DNA from: Nitrososphaera sp.
Lineage (GTDB): Archaea > Thermoproteota > Nitrososphaeria > Nitrososphaerales > Nitrososphaeraceae
Assembly: GCA_023250885.1 (NCBI GenBank)
Contig: JAHEZV010000001.1
Span: forward strand, 1 to 64,000
Length of the DNA stretch: 64,000 nt
Direction: 5' to 3'
The first letter of the stretch is position 1, and each line of letters opens with the position of its first letter. A program made the position numbers and the translations under genes. Shown one piece after another: positions 8,092 through 16,510 of this stretch. Below the pieces are notes generated by a model. The model saw only the letters and a list, made by a program, of their open reading frames with translations, did not search any database and was not told the DNA's origin.

Positions 8092-9492
8092 TTAGCCGAC
8101 AGAGCCTTCCATTTCGAGCTTGATAAGTCGGGTAAGCTCTACGGCATATTCCATTGGCAGTTCTTTTGTGAATGGATCCATGAATCCACCGACGATGAGC
8201 GACAGCGCGTCAGATTCCGTGTAGCCGCGGCTCATCAGGTAGAATATCTGGTCCTCGCCTATCTTGCCCACCGTCGCTTCGTGTGTGATTGTGGCGTCGT
8301 CCTCGTTGACCTCAATGTATGGGTACGTGTCGGTCCTAGAGCGCTCGTCCAGCAGCAACGCGTCGCACCTGACGTTTGACTTGACCCCGGTTGCGCCCTT
8401 TGCCACGTGCAGCAGGCCCCTGTAGGTCGTCCTGCCAGAGTCCTTGCTGACTGACTTGCTGGTGACCCTTGAAGTGGTGTTTGGCGCAAGGTGCACCGCC
8501 TTTGCTCCGGCGTCCTGGTGTTGGTCCTTGCCTGCAAACGCGACTGACACGACTTCTGCGTGCGCGCCCTTGCCAAGCATGTAGACGCCCGGATATTTCA
8601 TCGTTAATTTGCTGCCGAGGTTGCCGTCGATCCACTCGACCCTGGCGTTTTCATAAGCATAAGCCCTCTTTGTGACCAGGTTGTAGACGTCCTTGCTCCA
8701 GTTCTGGATTGTTGTGTATCTTATCTTGGCGCCCTTCTTTGCGATCAGTTCAACGACTGCAGAGTGCAATGATTCCGTTGCGTATACCGGCGCCGTGCAC
8801 CCTTCGATGTAGTGGACTTCGGCGCCTTCGTCTGCGATGATAAGCGTTCTTTCAAACTGACCAATGTTCTCCGCGTTGATCCTGAAGTACGCCTGCAGCG
8901 GAAGATCGACCTTGACGTTTGGCGGGACGTAAATGAACGAGCCGCCTGACCATACTGCACTGTTGAGCGCTGCAAACTTGTTGTCTTCCGGCGGGATAAC
9001 CTTGCCAAAGTGCTTCTTGACGATTTCCGGGTACTCCTTGACAGCGGTGTCAGTGTCGGCGAAAATAACTCCCTGCTTTTGCAGGTCTTCCCTTAAATGG
9101 TGATAAACGGTTTCAGATTCGTACTGAGCGCCCACGCCCGCAAGGAACTTGCGTTCTGCTTCCGGGATGCCCAGCTTTTCAAACGTGTTTCTTACAGAGT
9201 CAGGAACTTCGTCCCAGCTTTTGCTGGTCTTTTCCGACGCCTTGGCATAGTAATAGATGTTCTGGAAGTCTATCTTGGACAGATCTCCGCCCCAGTTTGG
9301 CATTGGCTTGCTCATGAAGACATCATATGACCTTAGCCTGAAATCCCTCATCCAGCCCGGCTCGCCTTTCAGCTCGCTGATTTCCTCTACGGTGCCCCTT
9401 GAGAGCCCCTTCTTGCTGAGGTATACGTATAGCTCTGTAGAATCTTTAAAGTCATACTTGCTATAGTCCATGTTCAGGTCTTTTGTCGTCAT
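8092..9492 (-). CDS. sufB: Fe-S assembly scaffold SufB
   Basis: The 466-residue protein is the main scaffold on which the new Fe-S cluster is built. Family blocks include [19 protein letters not shown]-like sequence in the middle, [14 protein letters not shown], and [20 protein letters not shown] near the end. The start at 9492 ([14 protein letters not shown]) is supported by the TATA box about 25-40 bases upstream. It is the first gene of the minus-strand SUF operon. Unusually, sufC, the ATPase partner that normally sits beside sufB, is not in this window. Confidence 0.97.
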   Translation of the reverse strand: MTTKDLNMDYSKYDFKDSTELYVYLSKKGLSRGTVEEISELKGEPGWMRDFRLRSYDVFMSKPMPNWGGDLSKIDFQNIYYYAKASEKTSKSWDEVPDSVRNTFEKLGIPEAERKFLAGVGAQYESETVYHHLREDLQKQGVIFADTDTAVKEYPEIVKKHFGKVIPPEDNKFAALNSAVWSGGSFIYVPPNVKVDLPLQAYFRINAENIGQFERTLIIADEGAEVHYIEGCTAPVYATESLHSAVVELIAKKGAKIRYTTIQNWSKDVYNLVTKRAYAYENARVEWIDGNLGSKLTMKYPGVYMLGKGAHAEVVSVAFAGKDQHQDAGAKAVHLAPNTTSRVTSKSVSKDSGRTTYRGLLHVAKGATGVKSNVRCDALLLDERSRTDTYPYIEVNEDDATITHEATVGKIGEDQIFYLMSRGYTESDALSLIVGGFMDPFTKELPMEYAVELTRLIKLEMEGSVG

Positions 9493-9516
9493 ACGCTTGA
9501 TATAACGCTGTTATGT

Positions 9517-9531
9517 TTTATATATATTTTG
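9517..9531 (-). promoter_or_regulatory. TATA box of the SUF operon
   Basis: Minus-strand reading gives AAAATATATATAAAAC about 25-40 bases before the sufB ATG, a strong archaeal TATA element. It is the only strong promoter-like sequence upstream of the whole sufB-to-4322 run. Confidence 0.6.
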
Positions 9532-9588
9532 CATTCTGCTGGCACACCTTAGAGAATTTGTACAAGCTAACCCCGGAATTCGCTGCAA

Positions 9589-9945
9589 TCAGCCCTTGCG
9601 GGCGTTCTTCGTTTCCAGCGCTCCCTTTCTTACCATCGCCTGGGCGGCGGGCGAAAGATCGTCCATTTTCAGCTCGCCAGCCTTGAGTTTTTCAATGACC
9701 TCCTTGACCGAAAGGCTGCTCTTCCTGCTTGCGGCCTGCTAGTCAAGGACGCTCTAGCAGGCCTTTTCGCCCAGAACCCACAACAGTTCTTCGATCCTGC
9801 CGCGGTTCGTACCTAGGCGCTCGGCGTATTCTTTGAATCCGGCTTCGTTGTCATCCCGGATGGCCTTTGCCAGCATCTTGGCGATGGAGCTTGACTGACC
9901 TTCCAGCAGATCTATCCTGAGCCGAATGTCCGCCTCGGCATGCAA
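9589..9945 (-). pseudogene. Interrupted small helical protein gene with two in-frame TAGs
   Basis: The track lists only the first 63 residues (TTG start at 9945), ending at a TAG (9754-9756). The same frame continues for four codons to a second TAG (9739-9741) and then for 48 further codons to a TGA at 9589. The downstream part (KSSLSVKEVIEKLKAGELKM) looks like genuine charged helical protein. Without the stops it would be about 116 residues. The two TAGs lie in the arms of a perfect 10-base inverted repeat. I do not recognise the family. Either the gene is dead, the two parts are separate, or the hairpin causes readthrough. Confidence 0.5.
9733..9763. repeat. Perfect 10-bp inverted repeat spanning two in-frame TAG codons
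   Basis: GGCCTGCTAG (9733-9742) and CTAGCAGGCC (9754-9763) are perfect complements separated by 11 bases. Each arm contains one of the two in-frame TAG stops of the interrupted gene on the minus strand. It is not followed by a T-run on the minus strand, so a simple terminator is less likely. Confidence 0.7.
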
Positions 9946-9976
9946 ACTGCCATCACTTGGACAGAAGGGGTTTTAA

Positions 9977-10426
9977 TCATTTATCATTTCTTCTCTTGGT
10001 CGACCAGAAGGTCCCGCCTGATGCCTTCCACTTTCTATAGTCGCGCAATATGGTAGCGTGGTCAAACGCGATCTGCTGCCTTTCGAAGTCGTCCAGCTCG
10101 ACCCATTCAACGCTTGCGGCGTCGTCCCCGGCCCTGCCCGAGCCGCCCACAATTATCCCGATAAAGGCCACTGTCATGATATGCTTCCGTGGGTCGCGCT
10201 TTGGATCGGAATAGACTCCCAGAATGTCTATGGGTTCGACTTCAAATGACGTCTCCTCCATCGCTTCCCGCTTCATCGCGTCTTCGGCAGTCTCGCCTTC
10301 GTTGAAAAAGCCGCCGGGCAGTGCAAGCTGGCCCCTGAAGGGGTCCTTCTTGCGCCTTATCAACAGAACCCTGGAATCGCGCTGAAGTATGACGTCGACG
10401 GTCGGGATCGGGTTGCTGTATTTCAT
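9977..10426 (-). CDS. Nudix hydrolase
   Basis: Nudix enzymes hydrolyse nucleoside diphosphates linked to another group. The Nudix box is clear in GGFFNEGETAEDAMKREAME, followed by ETSFEVEPIDILGVYSDP. The 149-residue length and the VDVILQRDSRVLLIRRKKDP start resemble the ADP-ribose or general 8-oxo/NADH-type pyrophosphatases. The exact substrate cannot be read from sequence. The gene is separated by about 30 bases from the interrupted gene downstream. Confidence 0.93.
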   Translation of the reverse strand: MKYSNPIPTVDVILQRDSRVLLIRRKKDPFRGQLALPGGFFNEGETAEDAMKREAMEETSFEVEPIDILGVYSDPKRDPRKHIMTVAFIGIIVGGSGRAGDDAASVEWVELDDFERQQIAFDHATILRDYRKWKASGGTFWSTKRRNDK

Positions 10427-10579
10427 ATCCTGATGAGCGAGAGTGCACTATTAATGGTTCTTACATGTGCAAAAATTTCAATATTGTTTTGCACACTCGA
10501 AATAAGCTCTGCAAAGCATGAAAACAAAACTAAAATCACTATAGTATTTCAAAAATGTGCCAAATTCTTATTAGTATGT

Positions 10580-10732
10580 ATGATCATTGATCAAGACATG
10601 TCTGCCATCTTTTTGGAGGCTGAGGAATCCCCAGCTCCACTTGCAATTTGCCCAAGGTGCGGAAGGCAGGTAAGGATAGACGGACACTGCGAATGCGAAG
10701 CGATATTTTTCGTGGGCTATAGGCGAAAGTGA
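10580..10732 (+). CDS. Possible small zinc-ribbon protein (50 aa)
   Basis: The track frame starts at 10433, but the first part is AT-rich upstream sequence with poor coding character. A start at ATG 10580 (MIIDQDMSAIF) or ATG 10598 gives a 44-50 residue protein with CPRCGRQVRIDGHCEC, a compact zinc-knuckle arrangement. Such tiny zinc proteins are frequent in Nitrososphaera-type genomes. The partner and role are unknown. Confidence 0.45.
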   Translation: MIIDQDMSAIFLEAEESPAPLAICPRCGRQVRIDGHCECEAIFFVGYRRK

Positions 10733-10766
10733 ACAGGCGCAGGATACGTACGGGCACGTCGCTAGC

Positions 10767-11750
10767 CTATACTAGGTAGCTGTGCAGAGTGGTCTGACCA
10801 AGGTGCGACCTGTCTATTCGTTGCGGACCAATATAGTCTGGAAAGTCGCATTCCATCTCGTAGCTTTTGATCCTGCCCTCCAGGCTGCCGATGATTTTTT
10901 TTGCATATCTCCTGTCGGCTGCGACATAGTTGGCATCCAGCGGCTCTTCAAAATTGTAAATCTGCTTGTATTTTTCAATGCCGTCAGGGATTTCAAGCAG
11001 CCGCAGGGCGAGCTTCATGCGCTCCCAGATGTCAGTCCGCAGGCGCATCATTGCGCCAAAGACGTAGCGTAGGCCGGCTTGCTTGCAGCTCCTGACTACT
11101 GTCTCGAGCTCCTCGTCAGTGTCCGTGACAAGCGGCATTATGGGGTCGACGCTGACTCCGCAGCTCACCCCGGCGTCGGTGAACTTTTTGATCACTTCAA
11201 ACATCCTGCTTGCAGGCGGCGTCCCGGGCTCGATCACACGCCTTATCTTTTCGTTGCACGTGGTGACCGACCATACGACAAAGCAGTTACGTCCGTACTG
11301 TCGATGGAGCTCTAGGTCGCGCTCGATTATCGCAGACTTTGTGAACACATAGTATGGCACGTTGTATTTCTGGAGCACCAGCAAGCACTTTCTGGTAAGC
11401 CCGTAGCGGAGCTCTGCCGGCTGGTAGGCGTCGGTTGCAGAGGCCACCATTACTGGGTCGATCGTATCCGACTTCCATGCCGAAAGTTGCCTGTCAAGCA
11501 CCTCAGGGGCGTTGCTCTTGGCGTAAATCTTGTCGTAAAATTCTGGCGACCATTCGTACGTGGCGTAGCAGTATGCGCAGCGGTGGCCGCAGCCCTGGTA
11601 CGGGTTTATCGTAAGGCCGTTGTAGCTCTTTACTGCAAAGGGGTGGATTATTGACTTGCTCTTTTTTTCTTCAAGCGTCGCCGCCCCGCTGTACCACAGG
11701 CCAGACATGTTGACGCATGTCGATAGCATGTCTAATAAAGCAGGCAGCAC
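10767..11750 (-). CDS. Radical SAM protein of the SplB-like / Rv2578c group
   Basis: The protein carries the radical SAM cluster motif CGHRCAYC in a NPYQGCGHRCAYCYATYEW context, followed by a TIM-barrel-like body with FTKSAIIERDLELH and SVTTCNEKIRRVIEPGTPP. These features match the group annotated as spore photoproduct lyase-like or Rv2578c-like radical SAM proteins, common in archaea and of unknown substrate. The frame is 327 residues from 11750; the methionine at 11708 (MSGLWYSG) is a likelier start because conserved sequence begins after it. It is divergent from the 11814 gene. Confidence 0.88.
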   Translation of the reverse strand: MLPALLDMLSTCVNMSGLWYSGAATLEEKKSKSIIHPFAVKSYNGLTINPYQGCGHRCAYCYATYEWSPEFYDKIYAKSNAPEVLDRQLSAWKSDTIDPVMVASATDAYQPAELRYGLTRKCLLVLQKYNVPYYVFTKSAIIERDLELHRQYGRNCFVVWSVTTCNEKIRRVIEPGTPPASRMFEVIKKFTDAGVSCGVSVDPIMPLVTDTDEELETVVRSCKQAGLRYVFGAMMRLRTDIWERMKLALRLLEIPDGIEKYKQIYNFEEPLDANYVAADRRYAKKIIGSLEGRIKSYEMECDFPDYIGPQRIDRSHLGQTTLHSYLV

Positions 11751-11813
11751 TGGCAGGGGAGGGGGTGCCTTCCAAAGTATAGTTTTTTATTGTCGCTTGT
11801 GCGGAGAGCACCC

Positions 11814-12689
11814 ATGAGAGTGGGCTTGGCAGGCCTCGGGCTGATGGGCTCCGGGATTGCGACCCGGCTCATAAACACAGGGCACGCGGTGTCGGTGTAC
11901 AACCGCTCCAGCGCAAAGGCAAAGCGCTTCTCAAAAAGCGCCGCCGTAGCGTCAAGCCCGAGAGAGCTTGCTGACAATTGCGATCTTGTCATAACCGTGG
12001 TTACCGATTTTGAAGCAGTCAAAGAGGTGCTTCTGGGCAAGAACGGCATCATTGAATCGACCAACCGCGGCGTGGTAGTGGGTGACGTAAGCACGATCTC
12101 GCCTCAGCAGTCCGAGCAATGTGCCAGAGAGCTGCGCAGGGCTGGGATAGAGATGTTGGGCATGCCCGTGATGGGAGGGCCGGCAGCCGCAGAAACCGGC
12201 GACCTTGTGCCCATGGTGGCTGGCAGCAGGCAGGCGTTTGAAAAGGTAAGGCAAGTGATCGAAAAGCTGGGCAGGACTTTTTACATCGGCGAAAGGGATG
12301 GGTCCGCGAACGTGATCAAGCTGGCGCTCAACCTGAACATTGCGCTTGTCGCAAGCGCCGTGTCCGAAGGGATAACCCTTGTCAAGGGCTCCGGCACAGA
12401 CCCGGCGATATTTGTCCAGATACTGAACTCGACTTATTTCAAGACCGGCCTGTCTGAAAAGAAGGGCCCGAAGATGGTGAAAAACGACTTCTCGCCATCG
12501 TTCCACCTCAAAAACATGCTAAAAGACCTGGAGCTCGCAACTGGCACCGCGCAGGCAGCCGGCATTACGCTGCCCCAGACCGCGCTTGCGCAGCAAATCT
12601 TTCGGGCTGCAAACAACAGCGGCTTTTCGGATCAGGACTATACTTCTGTCTGCGCTTTTTTGGCAAAGATAAATGGGATGGAGAAATGA
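11814..12689 (+). CDS. NAD(P)-dependent 3-hydroxyisobutyrate dehydrogenase-family oxidoreductase
   Basis: Beta-hydroxyacid dehydrogenases oxidise or reduce short hydroxyacids or aldehydes. The start at ATG 11814 (MRVGLAGLGLMGSGIATRL) places the dinucleotide motif GLGLMG at residues 7-12, better than the track start at 11790. The substrate motif (MPVMGGPAAAETGDLVPMV) and the catalytic lysine in GSANVIKLALNLN are present. The family includes tartronate semialdehyde reductase, glyoxylate/succinic semialdehyde reductase and hydroxyisobutyrate dehydrogenase, so the substrate is open. The stop overlaps the next gene by four bases (ATGA), which indicates a two-gene operon. Confidence 0.93.
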   Translation: MRVGLAGLGLMGSGIATRLINTGHAVSVYNRSSAKAKRFSKSAAVASSPRELADNCDLVITVVTDFEAVKEVLLGKNGIIESTNRGVVVGDVSTISPQQSEQCARELRRAGIEMLGMPVMGGPAAAETGDLVPMVAGSRQAFEKVRQVIEKLGRTFYIGERDGSANVIKLALNLNIALVASAVSEGITLVKGSGTDPAIFVQILNSTYFKTGLSEKKGPKMVKNDFSPSFHLKNMLKDLELATGTAQAAGITLPQTALAQQIFRAANNSGFSDQDYTSVCAFLAKINGMEK

Positions 12690-13405
12690 AGCTCAATACA
12701 TTAAAGGATTTCAATGCAGGCGAGTTCATGGTCTTTGCGTCTCTCCCGGACATGGGCAGGGTTGGCGGGCTTGTCTCGTCATTTCTGTCGCAGCACCTGA
12801 AAACAGAACAAGTGGCTGAAATAACGTCAAGTGACAAGCCGTGGGTCTCGTATGCCGACGGCGTGGTGAAAAGCGCAAGCGACGTTTACAAAATATCCTA
12901 CGACAAGCGCCACAGGCTGCTGGTATTCACGGGCGAGTCGCAGCCGCAGGATCCTGCCGAGCTTCACAGGCTCTGCAACATGCTCCTTGACTACGTTCAG
13001 TCAATAGGCAAGGTGTCAAGGCTGTACGGCGCAGGCGGCTACCTGCGCGAGCAAGTAACAGGGGCGCCCCGAGTTTGCGGGGTGGCGAACAGGCTCGAGT
13101 TGAAGAAGGTGCTGGCAAATGCGGGCATCGAACCTGTCGGGAACGAGATTACTAGCATAACATGGTTCAATGGCCTCATTCTCGGTCTTGCCGCGGAAAG
13201 GGACATAGACGCAGTGGGGCTGTTTGGAGAGATAGCCGAGACGATGGTTCCCCAGCCGCTTGCGGCAAAGACCATAATCTCTGCGTTTTCAAAGCTGGAA
13301 GGCATATCGATAGACACCAAGCCCCTTGACAGGCAGTACGAGTCGATTCTGGAAGAAATCCAGAAAAAGAAAGAGCCTTCGAAATTCGGGCCGGGCATAG
13401 GCTAG
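12686..13405 (+). CDS. PAC2-family protein (proteasome assembly chaperone-like)
   Basis: The 239-residue protein has the archaeal PAC2-family pattern: an opening FMVFASLPDMGRVGG, a central YLREQVTGAPRVCGVANR and AGIEPVGNEITSITWFNGL. Eukaryotic PAC2 and archaeal PbaA help assemble 20S proteasomes, but archaeal paralogues are diverse and many have no assigned role. It is coupled to the upstream dehydrogenase by an ATGA overlap. Confidence 0.85.
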   Translation: MKLNTLKDFNAGEFMVFASLPDMGRVGGLVSSFLSQHLKTEQVAEITSSDKPWVSYADGVVKSASDVYKISYDKRHRLLVFTGESQPQDPAELHRLCNMLLDYVQSIGKVSRLYGAGGYLREQVTGAPRVCGVANRLELKKVLANAGIEPVGNEITSITWFNGLILGLAAERDIDAVGLFGEIAETMVPQPLAAKTIISAFSKLEGISIDTKPLDRQYESILEEIQKKKEPSKFGPGIG

Positions 13406-13443
13406 AGAAACTAGGATCCATCAAAAAGAGGCGGAAGCAGGCG

Positions 13444-13581
13444 CTAGGCAGAAGATTTCGTCATTGTCCGCTCCCTATGAAGTATTCTTCTTACAGTTGG
13501 ACCTGCAACAAAAGATGCAGTTGCCACTCCTAGTCCTGCTATCACGCTGATGATTAGGTATACTGCTTGCATTTGATCCAT
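13444..13581 (-). CDS. Small single-span membrane protein (45 aa, not in ORF track)
   Basis: The frame begins MDQMQAVYLIISVIAGLGV and has one hydrophobic helix of about 22 residues, then a basic tail (VRRILHRERTMTKSS). The charge pattern predicts the C-terminus in the cytoplasm. It is below the 60-residue cut of the track. Similar micro membrane proteins are common in thaumarchaea but I cannot name a family. Confidence 0.5.
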   Translation of the reverse strand: MDQMQAVYLIISVIAGLGVATASFVAGPTVRRILHRERTMTKSSA

Positions 13582-13692
13582 TCAATAGTAATATTGCATT
13601 TGACGCTATTAAGGGTGGACTAACCTGACCCGTTGTGTACACGCAGGATCGTGATAGAAAACCCTTTTATCTGATTCATACGTAGACCCGGC

Positions 13693-13887
13693 ATGCCGGA
13701 AACAGTTCGCAGGAATTGCGGCTCAGACCATCAGTCAGGCCATCAGCAATGCCCATTATGTGACCAAGACCTGACTATGGAATGTACCAATTGTGATTAC
13801 GTCTCGGATATCAATATTCATCCTGACTGCCTGAATGAAGAGTTCTTGTCGCGCCAGTCATCGCTTTTGAGCCTTTGGCTACTTTAA
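13693..13887 (+). CDS. Possible small zinc-finger protein (64 aa)
   Basis: The frame contains CPLCDQDLTMECTNC, two CxxC pairs separated by eight residues, plus later His and Cys (INIHPDC), a plausible zinc-binding module. The first 15 residues and last ten look unstructured. No family recognised. It stands alone between a small minus-strand membrane protein and a non-coding stretch. Confidence 0.45.
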   Translation: MPETVRRNCGSDHQSGHQQCPLCDQDLTMECTNCDYVSDINIHPDCLNEEFLSRQSSLLSLWLL

Positions 13888-14210
13888 GTTGCGCAAACTC
13901 AACCTAAAATTGGTTCTTCAATAGCCAGCTCGCCATGGTGCAGAGTATGCCAGGCCAGTTTGTTTCTGGCATTCCGGCGCCTGGCGGTTGCTGTGATGGC
14001 GTTCATACGAAAAGCAAGCGTGTGCATACAAAAATCACGCTATGCACGCTCACATTCAAATTATGCAATTATGCACGCTTGAAAAAAACGGCTATGTAGG
14101 GTTGAGTACGCGGCAATCCTAAAAATGTAAAAATCGCGGGTTTGTATGCACTGCTAGAGCACACGGCAGGAAAAGTATGCAAACCCGTTTGGACTAGAAA
14201 CGCGTGCATG
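13888..14210. other. Non-coding stretch with repeated TATGCACGCT and an inverted repeat
   Basis: No convincing gene is visible. TATGCACGCT occurs at 14041 and again at 14070, a spacing of 29. Further right, CGGGTTTGTATGC and GTATGCAAACCCG form an imperfect inverted repeat around a 25-base loop. The GCATAC/GTATGC word recurs several times. This could be a regulatory region for the MetRS-beta-like gene end, or a small structured RNA. Confidence 0.35.
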
Positions 14211-14585
14211 TCAGTGTATCGGCGCGCCCACCGGCGCGTCCTCGGTTATCGTCAGGAAGACCGGCTTGCCTTCCGGCCCGTCGGCCGCCAGGAGCATGCC
14301 CATTGAGATCATGCTGCCTATCTTTTTCGGCTCGAGGTTGGTGCATACAACAACGGTCTTGCCGACAAATTCCTCCGGCTTGTAGTGCAGGGCGCCCCCG
14401 ACTGCAAGCTCCCTCTGCTCGCTGCCAAGGTCGACCGTTGCCTTGAAGACTTTCTTCATGCCCTGCATACTTTCCACGTGGATCACCTTGCCTATCTTCA
14501 GGTGCACCTTCGAAAACTCCTCAAACGTGATGAACTGCTCTGCCGCCGGCTCGCTCATGTCATAGTTCAAGGACTGGCGGGCCAT
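14211..14585 (-). CDS. tRNA-binding domain protein, methionyl-tRNA synthetase beta-subunit-like
   Basis: The 124-residue protein is an OB-fold tRNA-binding domain of the EMAPII/Trbp111/MetG C-terminal type. Family features are KVHLKIGKVIHVE, DLGSEQRELAVGGALHYKPEE and ALHY..LEPKKIGSMISMGMLLA. In many archaea the catalytic MetRS is a separate gene and this domain acts in trans to improve tRNA binding. The gene is just downstream of a TAG-interrupted dehydrogenase on the same strand. Confidence 0.93.
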   Translation of the reverse strand: MARQSLNYDMSEPAAEQFITFEEFSKVHLKIGKVIHVESMQGMKKVFKATVDLGSEQRELAVGGALHYKPEEFVGKTVVVCTNLEPKKIGSMISMGMLLAADGPEGKPVFLTITEDAPVGAPIH

Positions 14586-14594
14586 TAAAATTGG

Positions 14595-15404
14595 TTACGT
14601 CAACCGCTTTGCTACCTGCGAGTAGAACAGCCTGTCTGGGACATACGGCCTGATCCTGACGCCTGCCTTTTCCCTGCCAGAGCCGATAAGGTACCGCGCC
14701 TTTGGGTTGGGAGACGCGATCGCTTCGACTATCGCGCCGGCGATAGCGCTTGCAGGAGAGCCCCTTGGGACGTCTTCAAGGTATTTCCTGTAGGCCTTTG
14801 CGAACCTCGAGTCCCTTAGCAGTGCGGTCTTTGACCTTGTTACCGTGTGGATGTCTGTTTCAACGACGCCGCGGTTGATGCTGATCACTCTGACGCCGGT
14901 GTTCCAAAGGTCCATCCTGAGGGCTTCAGAAACAGCTTCAAGGGCGTCTTTTGCAGCGCAATACGCCCCGATCAAGGGGAGCGAAACTAGGCTCGCCATG
15001 GAGCTGACATTCACGATCCTGCCCTGTCCCTTTTGCATCATGAGCGGCAGAACCTGCTTTGTGTATCCAACCAGGCCAAAAAAATTTGTTTCAAACTGGG
15101 CCCTCAAATCTGCCATGCTGACGACCTCGATTGCGCCGGGCTCGACGCAGCCGGCGTTGTTCACGAGCCCAAAAATGTTGTCCTTTTCTGCGATACACTT
15201 TACCGCGGCGCTAAACGTATCATGTCTGGTAATGTCAAACTCCATTGGAACCTAATTTTCTGTAGATAGCTCTGCAGCTAACTCCTTCAATTTATCGAAA
15301 CTTCGTGCAAGGCCAAATACTCGATAGCCTGTTTTCGCAAGCATCACGCTTGCCGTCCTGCCTATGCCGCTTGAAGCACCGGTGACAATTACTGACTTCA
15401 ACAT
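14595..15404 (-). pseudogene. Short-chain dehydrogenase/reductase interrupted by one in-frame TAG
   Basis: The track shows only 14595..15245, which lacks the cofactor-binding start. The same frame extends upstream through a TAG at 15252-15254 to an ATG at 15404. The upstream part reads MLKSVIVTGASSGIG, the classic SDR Rossmann motif, and LAKTGYRVFGLAR. The downstream part holds NNAG, the catalytic serine in VNVSSMASL and the YxxxK pair in YCAAKDALEAVSEAL. Total length of 269 codons is normal for a classical SDR. The TAG falls in the variable loop before the third strand and is the only lesion I see. If the TAG is a true stop, the remaining part cannot bind cofactor. Confidence 0.85.
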
Positions 15405-15454
15405 CTTGGACTTGACAGAAGTGGGTAGAAAAATGTTGAGGATTGCTAAAGGTA

Positions 15455-16420
15455 TTACCGTTTGACCTTGTCAAAGGGCTTTATTGCTGCCGGCAGGCTG
15501 TCAAGAAGATCAGTGGCGACAATATGCAGGCCAGCGCGCTTGAAAGCAAGATTGCCTGCAAGGCCGTTGAGGTATACTGCGACAAGCGCTGCGTCAATCG
15601 GCTTCATCATCTTGGCAAGCAGCCCTGCCGCTAGACCAGAAAGCACGTCACCTGTTCCGCCAACCGTCATTGCTGGCGTTGACCTCTTTACGGCAGCGGT
15701 TTGCTCGCCGTCTGAAATGACGTTGAGCCAGCCCTTCAGCGCTATGGTGATGCCGTATTCCTTTGCCTGCTTGCGCACGTTTGATGTCATTTCCTCCTTG
15801 GTTGTCCCCGGCTCGCGGCCAAAAAGCCGCTTGTACTCGCCTGCATGTGGCGTTACGACGCTGCCGGTGTTCGAAATCTCGTCCAACACCTGAGGGATTA
15901 GGGCCGAGGCGTCGAGCAGAGTCTTCGTCCCGGCCTCTTTCAGCTTCTTGATAAGCGCGACTATTGCTTCCGGCTCTATGCTCATCCCCATGCCTATTGC
16001 GGCGGCGTCTGCGCGCTTTGGCAGCATGGCAGCAAGCCTGTTAGCCGAGCCAACAGTCAGCTTATCATCTGGAAGCGGAAGAGCTATTATCGCGGGCGAA
16101 AACGACCTGACGGCGGTGATTATAGAGCGCGGGACTGCGGTATAGACCAAGTCGGTGCCCGAACGCAGCGCAGCCATCGAGGCAAGCACCGGCGCTCCGT
16201 GGTAGAACCTGCTTCCGCCGGCTACCAGCACTATCCCGTTGTCGCCTTTTCGTGACGATGACGGCCGCGGGGGCATCAACTGCCTAACGAGCTTCTGAGT
16301 AACCGTGATTATCGACGGCAAATGCTTGTTGTAATACCTCTGCATGGGCGAATAAACTTTGCCAATTCCTTCATGAGGCAAAACCGGATCCGCACCGCGG
16401 AAAATATCTAAGGTAGCCAT
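15455..16420 (-). CDS. nnrD: ADP/ATP-dependent NAD(P)H-hydrate dehydratase (YjeF C-terminal domain)
   Basis: This enzyme repairs damaged hydrated NAD(P)H. The 321-residue protein is the stand-alone ribokinase-fold domain with VVTPHAGEYKRLFGREPG, IALKGWLNVISDG and the anion-hole motif GGTGDVLSGLAAGLLA. The epimerase domain (YjeF N-terminal), often fused, is absent here. About 50 N-terminal residues precede the conserved PRPSSSRKGDNG block and could contain a later true start, for example the MPPRPSSS methionine. Confidence 0.93.
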   Translation of the reverse strand: MATLDIFRGADPVLPHEGIGKVYSPMQRYYNKHLPSIITVTQKLVRQLMPPRPSSSRKGDNGIVLVAGGSRFYHGAPVLASMAALRSGTDLVYTAVPRSIITAVRSFSPAIIALPLPDDKLTVGSANRLAAMLPKRADAAAIGMGMSIEPEAIVALIKKLKEAGTKTLLDASALIPQVLDEISNTGSVVTPHAGEYKRLFGREPGTTKEEMTSNVRKQAKEYGITIALKGWLNVISDGEQTAAVKRSTPAMTVGGTGDVLSGLAAGLLAKMMKPIDAALVAVYLNGLAGNLAFKRAGLHIVATDLLDSLPAAIKPFDKVKR

Positions 16421-16510
16421 TTCTTTTTAAGATCCTGCTCGAATCTCTCCTAAAATAAATCTGAAGACGATTCCAAAAATAACAAATCAAATGGAAGGTG
16501 CTCGCCTTCG

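Noticed and set aside
11952-12506. Minus-strand ORF of 184 aa opposite the hydroxyacid dehydrogenase
   Set aside because: Antisense shadow of a well-supported gene.
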